A DNA stretch of 64,000 bases from JANXQG01 sp964615095 (GCA_964615095.1 CAZTPX010000040.1:1-64000); one strand, 5' to 3'; shown: positions 9,189 through 19,995, counted from the first letter of the stretch. Notes: a model not told the origin generated them from the letters alone. Numbers and translations: made by a program.

Positions 9189-10838
9189 CTACTTCTTCCT
9201 CTGTTTTGCGACGGCGTTGCGGTAGTAGTCGTCGTCGTGCTTCTGCTTCCAGCCGTCGCTCGCGGCGGGGCTCAACGGGCGGTACTTGTCCCAGAGCTGC
9301 TTGATCCAGGGTTGATCGGCGTAGCCCTCATGGAACCAGTCCTTGCTGTCGTCGAGGTAGACGTCCTTGCTGTAGGGCGGACGGCAGTATTTGGCGATTT
9401 CGATGCGGAAGGGCTTGTCGTCCTCGAACATCCAGCGATCGACATAGTCGAAGAAGGCGTCGTGGTTCCATGTGCTTTCCAGCTTCATAGCCCGCAGGAC
9501 CAGCGCCTGGGCAACCCAGCACGTGGAGGTGTTGGCCCGGCGGTAGGCGTCGCTGCGGAACTCCTCGGGCACCCACCGGCTGGGCGGCAGGTGCTCATAG
9601 GGACCCCAGGGATTGCCGCCGCGGACGAAGTCGCGGCCGATGCCGGTGACGACGTCGATGCCGGAATGGCCGGTGAAGACGACCTTGGCGCCGGTCCAGC
9701 AATCGCCGTAGGCGGTCTGTTCGTCCTCGCCGAAGGCGGCCTTGGGGAAGCTCTTATTGATGTTAGCCATGCTCTCGTCGCCGAGCATGACGCCGGCAAA
9801 GACGATGGGGAACTTGCGGCCGGAGCCGTGGCCACCGTGCGCGGCCCAGCCCGGATGGCCCTGGCGGACCAGGCCGTAATAATCGATGCCGATCTGCACG
9901 ACATTGATCAGCAGCCGCTCCTTGTCCGTGGGCTTCGCTTCGCAGCAGGCCAGCAGGGCGGAATCGGCGAGGCACTGGGCGTTCGCCTGGGCATAGTTCG
10001 GCATGCTCTGCTGGGGGACGTCGAAGGAGAAGAAACAGGAGTCGCACCAGGGCCGCTCGATGAGGCTGGCGATCTTGAGCGGGTCCGGAGCGCTGGCGGG
10101 TCGCTCAAAGCGCGGCAGGAGATCGCGACGGAGGTCGCGGGCCAAGTAGATCGTGGGGTCGTGGCCGGCATAGCCCGGGCGGAACGCATCGGGCGGCAGC
10201 GGCTCGGCAACGCAGGTGAGCACGGCGACGATCTTGACGGGACTGTTGTCGCCTTCGCCCCGCACGGTGCCGGCATGATAGGGATAGGTGACCTTCTCGC
10301 CGCGGCGGAGACTGATGCTGGAGGCCAGGCTGTCGCCGCGTGTCATGGCGATGGGCAGCCGGGCGCGATGTTCGGGGTGGTAGTAATTCATGACGCCGGA
10401 GTCCCAGGCCACCTCGCGCCGGGCGGGTGTGTTGAGCATGGAGCCGTTGCGGCAGCGCTGGTCCACCGCGACTTTCTCGCGGCCGTCGAGCTCGTCCGCG
10501 GCGACCTCCTTGCCATAGCGCGGGGCGGGGTTAATCTTGACTACCGTGACCGGTCCGAGGACGTAGAAGTCGCCATTGACGAACTGCCCGACACGGGCGG
10601 GCTTGTCGAACGTCCACGTGACGCCCCAGCGTGAAACGCTCTCCGTCAGCTTCAGGTCTTCCAGTCTGGGTGTCGCGGGTGGCTTGTCCTTGGTGTAAAG
10701 GATTACCTTCTGGTCGGCCGGTTTCCAGGCGTCGGCCAGCGCGGACTTCGGTCCGGTTTGGACCCACGCCCCGGCGAGGGCCGCCAGTACGATCGTCGCC
10801 GATCCGATATTGGGCCACAGCCTCAAGTATGGTTTCAT
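9189..10838 (-). CDS. Secreted protein of unknown function
   Basis: 549 residues. The start at 10838 is chosen because AGGAG lies 7 bases upstream and it gives a clean signal peptide (MKPYLRLWPNIGSATIVLAA, ending near AAL/ALA). The mature protein has no transmembrane segment and is rich in Trp, His and Tyr, with notable blocks HGGHGSGRKFPIVFAGVMLG and DCWTGAKVVFTGHSG, which suggest a globular enzyme or ligand-binding fold. I do not recognise the family. The small secreted protein at 10948 lies directly upstream on the same strand (about 110 bp), so the two may be co-transcribed. Confidence 0.8.
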   Translation of the reverse strand: MKPYLRLWPNIGSATIVLAALAGAWVQTGPKSALADAWKPADQKVILYTKDKPPATPRLEDLKLTESVSRWGVTWTFDKPARVGQFVNGDFYVLGPVTVVKINPAPRYGKEVAADELDGREKVAVDQRCRNGSMLNTPARREVAWDSGVMNYYHPEHRARLPIAMTRGDSLASSISLRRGEKVTYPYHAGTVRGEGDNSPVKIVAVLTCVAEPLPPDAFRPGYAGHDPTIYLARDLRRDLLPRFERPASAPDPLKIASLIERPWCDSCFFSFDVPQQSMPNYAQANAQCLADSALLACCEAKPTDKERLLINVVQIGIDYYGLVRQGHPGWAAHGGHGSGRKFPIVFAGVMLGDESMANINKSFPKAAFGEDEQTAYGDCWTGAKVVFTGHSGIDVVTGIGRDFVRGGNPWGPYEHLPPSRWVPEEFRSDAYRRANTSTCWVAQALVLRAMKLESTWNHDAFFDYVDRWMFEDDKPFRIEIAKYCRPPYSKDVYLDDSKDWFHEGYADQPWIKQLWDKYRPLSPAASDGWKQKHDDDYYRNAVAKQRKK

Positions 10839-10947
10839 GCTCATTCTCCTGAAATAGCGTATGCAATTGGCCAACGAAGAACCGCGTCGGGCAGGCCCGA
10901 CGCGGATCTCGACTTCCTGGCCAAACGCGGGCCGATCGGCAAACGCG

Positions 10948-11340
10948 CTAATCCTTGGCCCGCTTGGCTTCCCAATCCCTGCTTTGCGGGTTACCGTCCC
11001 GCTCGAACGTGATCTTTCCCTTGATCGAATCCCCACTCACCGTTCCCGTGTAGGTCGAGGTCATCTTCGTGCCGTTCCGCTCGCGGACGACTTTGAACGA
11101 GACCGCAGCGTCCTTGAAGGTAGCGTCCTGGATCGGGTTCTCCTTGCCGTCGCGTCCGAGCATGGCGCCGGTAAGCTTGTCCCCGTCCAATTTCAATTTC
11201 AACGTCACGTCGCGGGACTGGTTGTTGAACGTCATCGTCCACTTCCAGGTGCCGGTTGGGTTGGGCTTGTCGTCGGCGCGGGCAATGGCAGCCGCCCCAA
11301 CGATTGCCAGAACGAGTGTCGCAGCCAATAGTCGCTTCAT
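10948..11340 (-). CDS. Small secreted lipocalin-like protein
   Basis: 130 residues with a signal peptide (MKRLLAATLVLAIVGAAAIA-RADD) and a GGGAG ribosome-binding site. The mature part starts PTGTWKWTM and alternates short beta strands (VTLKLKLDGDKLTG, STYTGTVSGDSIKGKITF), a pattern seen in small planctomycete exported beta-barrel-like proteins. The role is unknown. It is probably periplasmic and may share a transcript with the larger secreted protein downstream. Confidence 0.8.
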   Translation of the reverse strand: MKRLLAATLVLAIVGAAAIARADDKPNPTGTWKWTMTFNNQSRDVTLKLKLDGDKLTGAMLGRDGKENPIQDATFKDAAVSFKVVRERNGTKMTSTYTGTVSGDSIKGKITFERDGNPQSRDWEAKRAKD

Positions 11341-11603
11341 TCTACTTCTCCCATCGAAATAACAGACGAGAACCGCTTTCGTCCCCGTGACGAGGCGTTT
11401 CGCCGTCGAGATTGTTCCAATCAGGTTACACCATCGCCATCGCCAGGGCTAGTGTTTTGATTCAAAATTGGGGATCTCTACTCGTAACCCTGTACGGAAC
11501 GCCCTCCGCGCTGATCGGAATTTGGGGCACCACAGAGGGCGTTTCCTAAAGGGTTCTGTTCAAGGGATGAATCCCCACCTATTTGAATCACCACTCTAAT
11601 GGC

Positions 11604-11990
11604 TCAATGCGACTGGGGCCCATCACTGCGCATGCCGCCGGGCTTCAACCAGTATTCCAGGAAGGCCAATTCCAGTTCCAGGGCTTCTGGGGTTGGCACG
11701 TGCGTGGGGCGTGCAGTCAGGGCCACACGGTGCTCGTGTCCCAATACGTGGTTGACGGCGACGAGGTGGTTCAGTGCCTTCCAATTCCGTGGTCGGTCCT
11801 GCACGCCGCCGGAGACGAGCCCTGGCCGTGGGGTCATCAAAGCGTGCAGGTCCACTAGGTCGTCGCCCGCTTCGAGTAACTCCTTGGAAAGTGTGACGAA
11901 GCCGCGGCGCACGAGTTGCAGGCCGTAATTGTGCGTAACCCGCCCCTTGGTCCCTTGACCGATGCTCGTCAGCGGCTCATAGAAAGGCAC
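11604..11990 (-). CDS. Hypothetical protein, uncertain
   Basis: A 128-codon frame starting GTG at 11990, with GGGG five bases upstream. Third codon positions are GC-biased as in real genes of the window. The product is soluble and histidine-rich (ALNHLVAVNHVLGHEHRVAL). I recognise no domain, and the opposite strand is also open over part of it, so it may be spurious. Confidence 0.35.
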   Translation of the reverse strand: MPFYEPLTSIGQGTKGRVTHNYGLQLVRRGFVTLSKELLEAGDDLVDLHALMTPRPGLVSGGVQDRPRNWKALNHLVAVNHVLGHEHRVALTARPTHVPTPEALELELAFLEYWLKPGGMRSDGPQSH

Positions 11991-12553
11991 AAGAACCCCA
12001 GTTCAGAACCTTTACGCCGTCTCGTGTGCTCATTGAACATGCCGGAAAGTGAGGGAGACATCAGTTTCCGGCCGCCGTCCGGCAACCTGCCGCATGTGAC
12101 CGTCAGAGACAGTATGTCTCGAAACCACAGTGTCCAGCAAGCTCATCCGTAAATGGCGTGTCAGCAATCAGAGGATTGTGGAAACACGAAATCTTGGTCG
12201 AGCCAGAGCTTGGTGGCAAGTAACGGGCTAACAGAACCTTAACATTTCAGGCTCTTCTGATTGCGGGTTGAGTTTCGACGACCGCTATCGAAATGCGAAA
12301 AACACCTATCACCATCCGTCCGCTTACGTTGACAAGTCATGTTCTGCGCATAGACTAAAAGCAAATTTTATTGGCTTTAATCAGGTCACGCGTCCATGGC
12401 GCATGGCGGCGACGAAGGTCCAATGTTCACTCATCGGCTCCAATTTCGCTTTTCACACCATGGGGTGGATCAGAACCGCTTCTCTCCCTCTCATCAAAGC
12501 AGCCCGGGATTGCCTTCCGTGCGATCCGCAACAAAGAAATCTGCAGGTCTCCC
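11991..12553. other. Spacer upstream of giant IPT/TIG gene
   Basis: No credible gene. AT content rises after about 12250. The only element I can name is the promoter candidate at 12329-12356. Confidence 0.5.
12329..12356 (+). promoter_or_regulatory. Sigma-70-type promoter candidate
   Basis: TTGACA at 12329-12334, a 16-bp spacer and TAGACT (4 of 6 matches to TATAAT) at 12351-12356, in locally AT-rich DNA about 200 bp before the start of the giant gene. Confidence 0.45.
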
Positions 12554-15500
12554 ATGTCGTCTGCAAGAATCTTGCATCGCAAACCAGCACGAAGAATCTC
12601 CAGGAATAGTACCGTCAAGGACGGCCTGCGGCCGCGGTTCCGCCCGCTTCTGCTGGAAAACTTGGAGGAGCGGCGTCTGTTGTCGGTCAACCCGTTTTCC
12701 TCCTACGCCAACGACTTGGAAACGAAACTGGCGACAATCCAGAGCACTCTGGACACGGCCTTGGACACAGTGGCGTCGTTAAAGTCTCTACCCTTTATCG
12801 GCGCCCAGTTGGGGGAGGCCGACCAGGTCAAGGCGGTCATCGACAGCGTGGGGAATGAGATCCAAAGTGTGCTCACTGCTTTCAATGGGAGCGGTACGCA
12901 GACCGCCTTGCAGAACGAACTCTACCAAGCTCTGGGCCCCAGCGGCCTGAACCTGCTAGGCGGCGCTAACGACGCGGCGAACAGCGCGAGCACGGCCAGC
13001 GACGTTCACGTCGCCAACTTCACGGCCTACGGCTCCGGGCTGCTGAAGACCGCAGACGTAGAAATGCGCTTGCACGAGGACGCCACGGCCGGTTCGGCAT
13101 CCAATCTGAAGTTCGCCGTCGGCGTGCCGTCGCTTCCCATCCAGGTCACCAGCCAAGGCGGCATCACGTTGACGGTGGGGTTCGATTTTGAGTTGGCCGT
13201 CAATTTCAACGCGGCCAGCGGCACGCCTATCGTCATCGACGCCTCGAAAACCGTCGACGATTACTCGCCCACCCTCTCGGCGAACCAACTGGTTTTTTCC
13301 GTGTCGGCGACTCTCAGCAACAACGCCTCGCTGACCGCCGACTTGGGATTGTTGACAGGTACGCTCACGCCCACGCCTAGCCAGCCGAACGACCTCACCG
13401 CCGAGATCGACGTTAACGGTCTGAGCCTCTCCGGCAGTCCTACCGTCGCTTTTACCGGCAGCGCCGACGTCAATCTCACGGCCACCCTAGGCTTGGGCGA
13501 CGGTGGCGCGTACTTCCCATCGATCGGCGTCGATCTCAGCCTGAGCTGGACCGACCTGACGGACCCGTCGACGTTGTCGTTTTCCTACGACAACCTGACC
13601 TTGAACCTGGGGCAATTCGTCAGCAAGTTCCTCGAGCCGATCATCAGCGAAGTGCAGCAGTACACGCAGCCATTGCAGAACCTGATCAACACCCTCAACG
13701 CGCCGATTCCCTATATCGACCAGATCCCCGGCCTAAGCAATTTTTCGCTTTTGACGTTGCTTTCGGACCTCGGCGACGGGGCCGGATTCGGAAACGTAGT
13801 GGACGCGCTCGACGCCGTAACGACGATCATCAGCGATATCAATAACCTCTCCACGCTCGGCTCAAACATTTCGCTGCCGCTGGGCAGTTTCTCCCTCGAC
13901 GGATCAATGATCGCCGCCGCGCCGGCCGCCTCCGACTTGACCAACGTGCTGAATCTATTGGGTAGTTCGCCCTTGAGCAGCATCGGCATTGGGGATCTCA
14001 CCTCCGCGGCCCAGTACGCCGTGAGTAATTTCAGTCTGGCGAGCGCTTTGAGCGCGACCGCGGGCCTGACCCCGACTGAACAGTCTACGCTGGGCAACTT
14101 GGATTCGAATTCAAACCTCGTGAGTTCAGACCTCAATGTCACTTTCCCACTGTGGGACGACCCTTCAGCGCTGCTCAACATGCTCTTTGGCCAAGACGTG
14201 GACCTGGTCAAGGCCAGCGCCAGCTTCAGTTTTACGAGTCCCTCGATTAGCATTTTCAACATTTCCATTCCCGTCGTCTGGCCGCTGTCCTGCAACCTCT
14301 CCATGACGGCGAACTTCAGCGCCAGCGCAGCAATGGAGGTCGACTACGACACCTACGGGGTCCGCGAGGCGCTCGCGCAACTGCAGACCGGCAATCCGAC
14401 GGTTGGCCAACTTGTCGACGACCTCGGTGACGGCTTCTATATTTCGCAACCGAACACGAACCTGACGTTCTCGATAAGCAGCACCCTCTTCGCAGGCGTG
14501 GGGATCGATCTGAATATCATACCGGGCTGCTTGGATGGCGGAGTGAATGTGGGCCTGAGCGGCGGGGTTGCGGCCAGTGCTGAGATTTCGCTGAATCCGA
14601 GTCTGGCAGTAGACGGCAAGATCCGCTTGCCGGAACTTGAGCACCAGTCCATTGGCAACATTTTCGCGGCTTCCGGTTCCATCACGGCCTCCTTGTCGCT
14701 GGCATTGAACTGGTATTACGACCTCTTATGGTGGCACAAGAGCGGTACGGATACTATCTATAACTTCGGCACCTGGACCATCTGGTCCTGGAACACCGCT
14801 GGTAACGTCAGCGCGAGTCCGACCGTTCTGGGTGTCAGTCTCGACAGCGGCCCAACCGCAGGGGGCACGCAGGTCTTCATCTACGGAACGAACCTGAACG
14901 GCGCCACGGCAGTCGATTTCGGCGGTGTCCCGGCCACGATCGACGCCGGCGGCGGGCCCTCTTATCTCTTGGTGACGACTCCGCCGGATTCGGCCGGTCC
15001 GGTGGCCGTGCAGGTGACGACCGGCGGCGGGTCGACCACCGATGCAAACGCTTTCACCTACATCCCCGCGCCCGCGGTCTCGAGCATTGCGACCGGAAGC
15101 ATTACTCCCCCCGGCGGCCCGGACTCCGGGAACACGGAAGTCACGATCTCCGGCACGAACCTGGAGAACGCCACCGCGGTGGACTTCGGCAGCGCCGGGC
15201 CGGGCGCCATTCTTTCGGATACGGCGAACACGATCACGGTGATGTCGCCCGCGGGGTCGGGCACGGTGGATGTAACGGTGGTTACGCCGGGTGGCACGTC
15301 GGCCACCTCGCCGGCCGACAAGTTCACGTACGTGCCGCCCCCGATCATCACGAGCATCGTGCCCTCGTCGGGTCCGCAGACGGGCGGGACCATGGTGACG
15401 ATCTATGGCGTAAACTTGGGTTCCGCAGTGTATGTGACCTTCGGCAGCAATGTGGCGTACAGGTCGGCCATTCGTCTGGATACGTCCAGCGAGATCCGCG

Positions 15501-18500
15501 TCGTAGCGCCTGCGTCGCTTACCTATGGCATGGTCGACGTGCAGGTCGACGCGGAAGGCGGCCTTTCCGCGGTTTCCGAGCCTGCCGACGAGTACACCTA
15601 CATTCCGCCCCCAGTCGTCAGTTACCTCACTCCCAACTCCGGTCCGCTCTCGGGCAAGACGGGCATCGAGATCACGGGTTACCACTTCGGCGGCGCTACG
15701 GCGGTCGATTTCGAGTTGCAGGCGGGCACGATCACCTCCCTCTATGAAATCGATCCGGCCATCGACCTCTGGACCATGATCGCCACTGCCCCACCGGCCT
15801 ACATGTACGGCGAGGCCGAGGTGCGGGTGACCACGCCCGGCGGCACGTCGTCGATATCGTCGGACGCCGATCCTTATTACGATATTTACTTCTACACCGC
15901 GGCCCCAACTATCTCCACCGTGTCTCCGTCCGCAGGTCCGCTTGCGGGCGGGACCCATGTGACGATTACCGGTTCGAACTTGGTTGGCGCACAAGCCGTG
16001 GAATTCGGCGGCATCCCAGCGCCCAGTTTTTCCTATAACGCGGCCACCGGCGCGATTAACGCCGTTAGCCCTCCGGACATCGCGGGCGCAGTCCCGGTGA
16101 CCGTGGTAACGCCGGGGGGTACGACCACCGTAACCCCCGCCGATAATTTCACCTATACGTCGGCGCCCAGCGTCTCCGCGGTAACGGCGAGTTCCGGCGC
16201 TTTCGAGGGCGGCACGACGGTCACGATCAGCGGCGCGAACTTCAGCGGCGCGACGGCGGTCGATTTCGGCGGCATCGCAGCAACCAACGTCCAGGTTGTG
16301 TCCAGTACGCAGATTACGGCCACGAGCCCGGCGGGCACGGGAACGGTGGACGTGACGGTGACGACCCCGGACGGCACGTCGGCGACCGCGCCAGCCGACC
16401 AGTTCAACTACCTCGACATGCCGGTGGTCACCGCGATCGGCCCATTGACAGGGCCAACGGTGGGCGGCACGACGGTGACGATTACGGGCATGAACTTCAG
16501 CGGGGCCACGGACGTCTATTTCGGCGCCGTCGATGTCCCGGCGGTCGATTTCACGGTGAGCGGGGGCGGGACCACGATCACGGTCCCAAGTCCTGCGGAC
16601 ACGGCAGGGACACCGGACGTGACGGTGGTCACTCCAATCGGCACCTCGCAGGTCTCGCCGGCCGACCGGTTTACGTACGGTGATGTGCCGATGGTCACGG
16701 GCATCAGTCCGCCGGACGGCCCGCTTGCCGGAGGCACGCCCGTGACGATCAGCGGCACGAACTTCACCGCCGCCAGCAATGTCTATTTCGGCAGCGTCGA
16801 CGTCCCGGCGATCAATTTTACGGTCAACGCGGGCGGAACCACGATTACGGTCATCAGTCCTGCGGGCACAGGAACGGTAGACGTGACAGTGGTTGCTCCG
16901 GGCGGCACTTCCGCAACCTCGTCGGCCGACCAGTTCGCGTACTTCGAGGTGCCGACGGTCACCGCGATCAGCCCCGCGGCCGGTCCAGTAGCGGGCAGCA
17001 CGCCCGTGACGATCACCGGTTCCGGCCTGGCGAACGCCACGGCCGTGGATTTCGGCGCTAATCCGGCTACGATCGTCAGCGATACCGACAACCAAATCGT
17101 GGCACTGAGTCCCGCCGCGAGCGGCGGTAATCCCGGCACGCTGAACGTAACCGTGACGACCGCCTACGGCACGTCGACCGGCCAGTCCTTCACCTACGTT
17201 CTGCCGCCGGCCGTCACGGCGATTTATCCAACCTCGGGTCCGGCGACGGGCGGCACCACGGTGACCATTTCCGGCACGAATCTGTCGGACGCCACGGCGG
17301 TCGACTTCGGCGGCGTCCCGGCTGCTAGTTTTACGGTCCACTATGGGCTACGGCTCGGCGATGTAGTAACAATCACGGCCGTCAGCCCGCCGGGCGACGT
17401 CTCCATCGTGGACGTGCAGGTAATCACGGGCGGCGGCATATCGCTGGCCTCGCCCGCCGACCATTTCACTTATGTCCCGCCGCCGATCGTGATCGGCATC
17501 AGTTCCGAGGTAGGGGTTGCGGGCGGCGCCTCACTGGCCATCACCGGCAGCGGGCTTTCCAACGCCACGGCCGTGAATTTCGGCAACCTTCAAGCCGCCA
17601 TTCTCAGCGACACGGACAACCAGATCGTCGTCGCTGTTCCACAATCGAGCGAGTACCTGAGCAACGTGGATGTGACCGTGACGACCGCCGGCGGCACGTC
17701 GGCCGCTTCGCCGGACGACCAATTCAGCTTCGTAGCGCCACCCGTGGTCACGGGTATGAGTGTCTCGTCGGGAAATCGATCGGGCGGCGACCTGGTGACG
17801 ATATACGGCACGAATCTCGATTATGCAACGGCGGTGGACTTTGGGCAGAACCCCGGCGTGATCGTCGATGAATCGGCCGATGCCATCGACGTTTATAGTC
17901 CCACGGGCGAGGTCGGCACTGCGGCCGTGACGGTGGTCACGCCGGGCGGCACGTCGGCCGTGTCCAAGCAAGCCGTGTTTACCTATGTGATGCCCGCGCC
18001 CACGATCCTGGGCTTGAGCCAATCGTCCGGCCCAGCGGCGGGCGGGACTTCGATTACGATTACCGGCACGGACCTCGACGGCGCTACGGCCGTGGACTTC
18101 GGCACAACGCCCGCCACGATTGTCGCCGGTTCGGACACAGGCACGCAAATAACCGTCATCGTTCCCGCGGAGACCGCTACTCGTGGTACGGGTGGGGTGG
18201 GCGGCGTCGATAGCGGCAACGGTGGCCTGACTGTGGACGTGACCGTAACGACGCCCGGCGGCATGTCGAGCACGTCACTGCTCGACCAGTTCACCTGGAT
18301 CGCGTCGCCCGCCGTCTCCTCTGTTACTGGACAGGCGATCGGATCGAGCAGCACAACTGGCGGTGGGGCGGGGTCTATCGCCGCAGGGCCAACGTCGGGC
18401 GGGACCGAGGTGCTCATCACCGGCACGGGATTAGCGGGCGCAACCGCCGTGTACTTCGGCACGACTACGGGCACAATCGTCTCGGATGCGGATATGTACA

Positions 18501-19966
18501 TCGTTGCCGACAGCCCCCAAGGCGCCGGCACGGTCGAGGTGACGGTGACCACGCCCTACGGGACCTCGCCCACCTCGTCGGCCGACCAGTTCACCTACGT
18601 GGCAGCGCCGTCGGCCACGGCCGATAGTTACACGACAACCGTGAACTCGCCGCTGATGGTCCCTGCCAGCAGCGGCGTGTTGGCCAACGACACCGATCCG
18701 CAGGGCCTTCCCTTGACCGCGACCCTGGTGACCGAACCGGCCGACGGGACGCTATCCTTCAATAGCGACGGCTCGTTCACCTACACGCCCGACAGCGGAT
18801 ATATCGGCCCGGACAGCTTCACCTACGAGGCGACCAACGGCTACGTCAGTTCCCCCACGCAGTCAGTCCAGATCACCGTCAACTCGGGCACTATGATTTG
18901 GGAGGGAGGCACGGGAGGCACGGGGAGCACGGGGAGCACGGGCAATTGGACCGCTTCGCAATGGTCCGGCGCGACGTCGACAATGCCCTATCCCGACGCA
19001 ACGGTCAGCGCTATTGTCAATACGCCCAGCGTCGTCCAGGTGACTTCCAACCAGGCGGCTTACGCGCTGTCGCTCAGTAATGGAGGCGAGGTAGCCGTCG
19101 GCGCAGGAGCCATTCTCACGGTAACGAACAATTTCAACATCACGGGCGGGGGCACGCTCAGCGTGGACCCCAACGGCGCCTTCTTTGTCGGTGGCACCGT
19201 GACTTTCGATGCGGGCAGCCTCAGCGGTGGGCCGGTCTCCGCCGCCGCCTATCAACTCAACGACGGTACGGTTAGCGCGGACCTCGCCGGGCCAGGGGGT
19301 GTGACCGTCGGCAGCGTCACAGGAGGCAGCAGTACGGTAACGGCTTCCAGCGCAAGCGGCTTCGTTGGAAACACGGTGACGCTTTCCGGCACAAACAGCT
19401 ACGCCGGCGGCACAACCGTCAACGCAGGCACGCTTGTGATCACCAGTGCCAGCGCATTGCCCGACGGTACGAGCCTGACGATCGGAGCCGGCGGGACCTT
19501 CGTATTCGACCCCAGCCAGGCGGCATCGAATGTGTCGGCGGCGGGACTTGCCGCAGCCGCGCCGGAGATTACCGTGGCAAGCGAATCCTCCACTCCGATC
19601 GTTGTGGCCAGCGCGCTGGCCCAGATATCGGTCACCACGCCAATTCCGTCGACCCTTGCGCCGATACCTGAAAGGCAGGGCGAAGAACCGTCCTTCTTGC
19701 CGGTTACGGCATCTCCCCTATTGGCAACATCAGGTAGTACCTTGGCAACGCCGGCAGCCATGTCGAGCGTCGCGCGCGATGCGGTTTTCGCGTCGCTCGG
19801 ACCGTCCGCCGCTCGGACCGCTCCCGTGACTGGCACCGTGCAATCCGCGCGGCCGTGGGCATGGCTCGCGGCGATCGAGAACGCTTGGCAGTCCTCGGAT
19901 CAGAATCGCAAAGACGATGCGGCGGTCGCCGCCCTAGACAAGGTTCTTGCTCGGTTCAGCAGGTAA
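12554..19966 (+). CDS. Giant exported protein with 14 IPT/TIG repeats
   Basis: 2,470 residues from the ATG at 12554. This start places the export motif LLLENLEERRLLS near residue 35. Residues about 45-750 form a beta-rich region with no recognised family. From about 755 to 2015 come 14 IPT/TIG repeats of 80-100 residues, each opening like SPxxGPxxGGTxVTISG and ending TPGGTSATSPADxFTY. A tandem-95/cadherin-like domain follows (VLANDTDPQG, about 2020-2113), then an autotransporter-type beta repeat (VTLSGTNSYAGGTTVNAG) and a charged C-terminus ALDKVLARFSR. The same N-terminal motif and C-terminal layout occur in the protein at 4142. Probably a filamentous cell-surface adhesin or matrix protein. 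Confidence 0.92.
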   Translation: MSSARILHRKPARRISRNSTVKDGLRPRFRPLLLENLEERRLLSVNPFSSYANDLETKLATIQSTLDTALDTVASLKSLPFIGAQLGEADQVKAVIDSVGNEIQSVLTAFNGSGTQTALQNELYQALGPSGLNLLGGANDAANSASTASDVHVANFTAYGSGLLKTADVEMRLHEDATAGSASNLKFAVGVPSLPIQVTSQGGITLTVGFDFELAVNFNAASGTPIVIDASKTVDDYSPTLSANQLVFSVSATLSNNASLTADLGLLTGTLTPTPSQPNDLTAEIDVNGLSLSGSPTVAFTGSADVNLTATLGLGDGGAYFPSIGVDLSLSWTDLTDPSTLSFSYDNLTLNLGQFVSKFLEPIISEVQQYTQPLQNLINTLNAPIPYIDQIPGLSNFSLLTLLSDLGDGAGFGNVVDALDAVTTIISDINNLSTLGSNISLPLGSFSLDGSMIAAAPAASDLTNVLNLLGSSPLSSIGIGDLTSAAQYAVSNFSLASALSATAGLTPTEQSTLGNLDSNSNLVSSDLNVTFPLWDDPSALLNMLFGQDVDLVKASASFSFTSPSISIFNISIPVVWPLSCNLSMTANFSASAAMEVDYDTYGVREALAQLQTGNPTVGQLVDDLGDGFYISQPNTNLTFSISSTLFAGVGIDLNIIPGCLDGGVNVGLSGGVAASAEISLNPSLAVDGKIRLPELEHQSIGNIFAASGSITASLSLALNWYYDLLWWHKSGTDTIYNFGTWTIWSWNTAGNVSASPTVLGVSLDSGPTAGGTQVFIYGTNLNGATAVDFGGVPATIDAGGGPSYLLVTTPPDSAGPVAVQVTTGGGSTTDANAFTYIPAPAVSSIATGSITPPGGPDSGNTEVTISGTNLENATAVDFGSAGPGAILSDTANTITVMSPAGSGTVDVTVVTPGGTSATSPADKFTYVPPPIITSIVPSSGPQTGGTMVTIYGVNLGSAVYVTFGSNVAYRSAIRLDTSSEIRVVAPASLTYGMVDVQVDAEGGLSAVSEPADEYTYIPPPVVSYLTPNSGPLSGKTGIEITGYHFGGATAVDFELQAGTITSLYEIDPAIDLWTMIATAPPAYMYGEAEVRVTTPGGTSSISSDADPYYDIYFYTAAPTISTVSPSAGPLAGGTHVTITGSNLVGAQAVEFGGIPAPSFSYNAATGAINAVSPPDIAGAVPVTVVTPGGTTTVTPADNFTYTSAPSVSAVTASSGAFEGGTTVTISGANFSGATAVDFGGIAATNVQVVSSTQITATSPAGTGTVDVTVTTPDGTSATAPADQFNYLDMPVVTAIGPLTGPTVGGTTVTITGMNFSGATDVYFGAVDVPAVDFTVSGGGTTITVPSPADTAGTPDVTVVTPIGTSQVSPADRFTYGDVPMVTGISPPDGPLAGGTPVTISGTNFTAASNVYFGSVDVPAINFTVNAGGTTITVISPAGTGTVDVTVVAPGGTSATSSADQFAYFEVPTVTAISPAAGPVAGSTPVTITGSGLANATAVDFGANPATIVSDTDNQIVALSPAASGGNPGTLNVTVTTAYGTSTGQSFTYVLPPAVTAIYPTSGPATGGTTVTISGTNLSDATAVDFGGVPAASFTVHYGLRLGDVVTITAVSPPGDVSIVDVQVITGGGISLASPADHFTYVPPPIVIGISSEVGVAGGASLAITGSGLSNATAVNFGNLQAAILSDTDNQIVVAVPQSSEYLSNVDVTVTTAGGTSAASPDDQFSFVAPPVVTGMSVSSGNRSGGDLVTIYGTNLDYATAVDFGQNPGVIVDESADAIDVYSPTGEVGTAAVTVVTPGGTSAVSKQAVFTYVMPAPTILGLSQSSGPAAGGTSITITGTDLDGATAVDFGTTPATIVAGSDTGTQITVIVPAETATRGTGGVGGVDSGNGGLTVDVTVTTPGGMSSTSLLDQFTWIASPAVSSVTGQAIGSSSTTGGGAGSIAAGPTSGGTEVLITGTGLAGATAVYFGTTTGTIVSDADMYIVADSPQGAGTVEVTVTTPYGTSPTSSADQFTYVAAPSATADSYTTTVNSPLMVPASSGVLANDTDPQGLPLTATLVTEPADGTLSFNSDGSFTYTPDSGYIGPDSFTYEATNGYVSSPTQSVQITVNSGTMIWEGGTGGTGSTGSTGNWTASQWSGATSTMPYPDATVSAIVNTPSVVQVTSNQAAYALSLSNGGEVAVGAGAILTVTNNFNITGGGTLSVDPNGAFFVGGTVTFDAGSLSGGPVSAAAYQLNDGTVSADLAGPGGVTVGSVTGGSSTVTASSASGFVGNTVTLSGTNSYAGGTTVNAGTLVITSASALPDGTSLTIGAGGTFVFDPSQAASNVSAAGLAAAAPEITVASESSTPIVVASALAQISVTTPIPSTLAPIPERQGEEPSFLPVTASPLLATSGSTLATPAAMSSVARDAVFASLGPSAARTAPVTGTVQSARPWAWLAAIENAWQSSDQNRKDDAAVAALDKVLARFSR

Positions 19967-19995
19967 CACCGACGTATTCAGAGATAATGACAGGT

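Noticed and set aside
9084..10634. 516-codon + strand frame over the secreted protein gene
   Set aside because: The minus strand gives a signal peptide, a ribosome-binding site and normal composition; the + frame is Gly/Ala/Val-rich without a leader.
14726..17341. 871-codon open frame antisense to the IPT/TIG gene
   Set aside because: Shadow of a highly repetitive GC-rich gene; composition is Arg/His/Gly-rich and the sense strand has 14 domain repeats.
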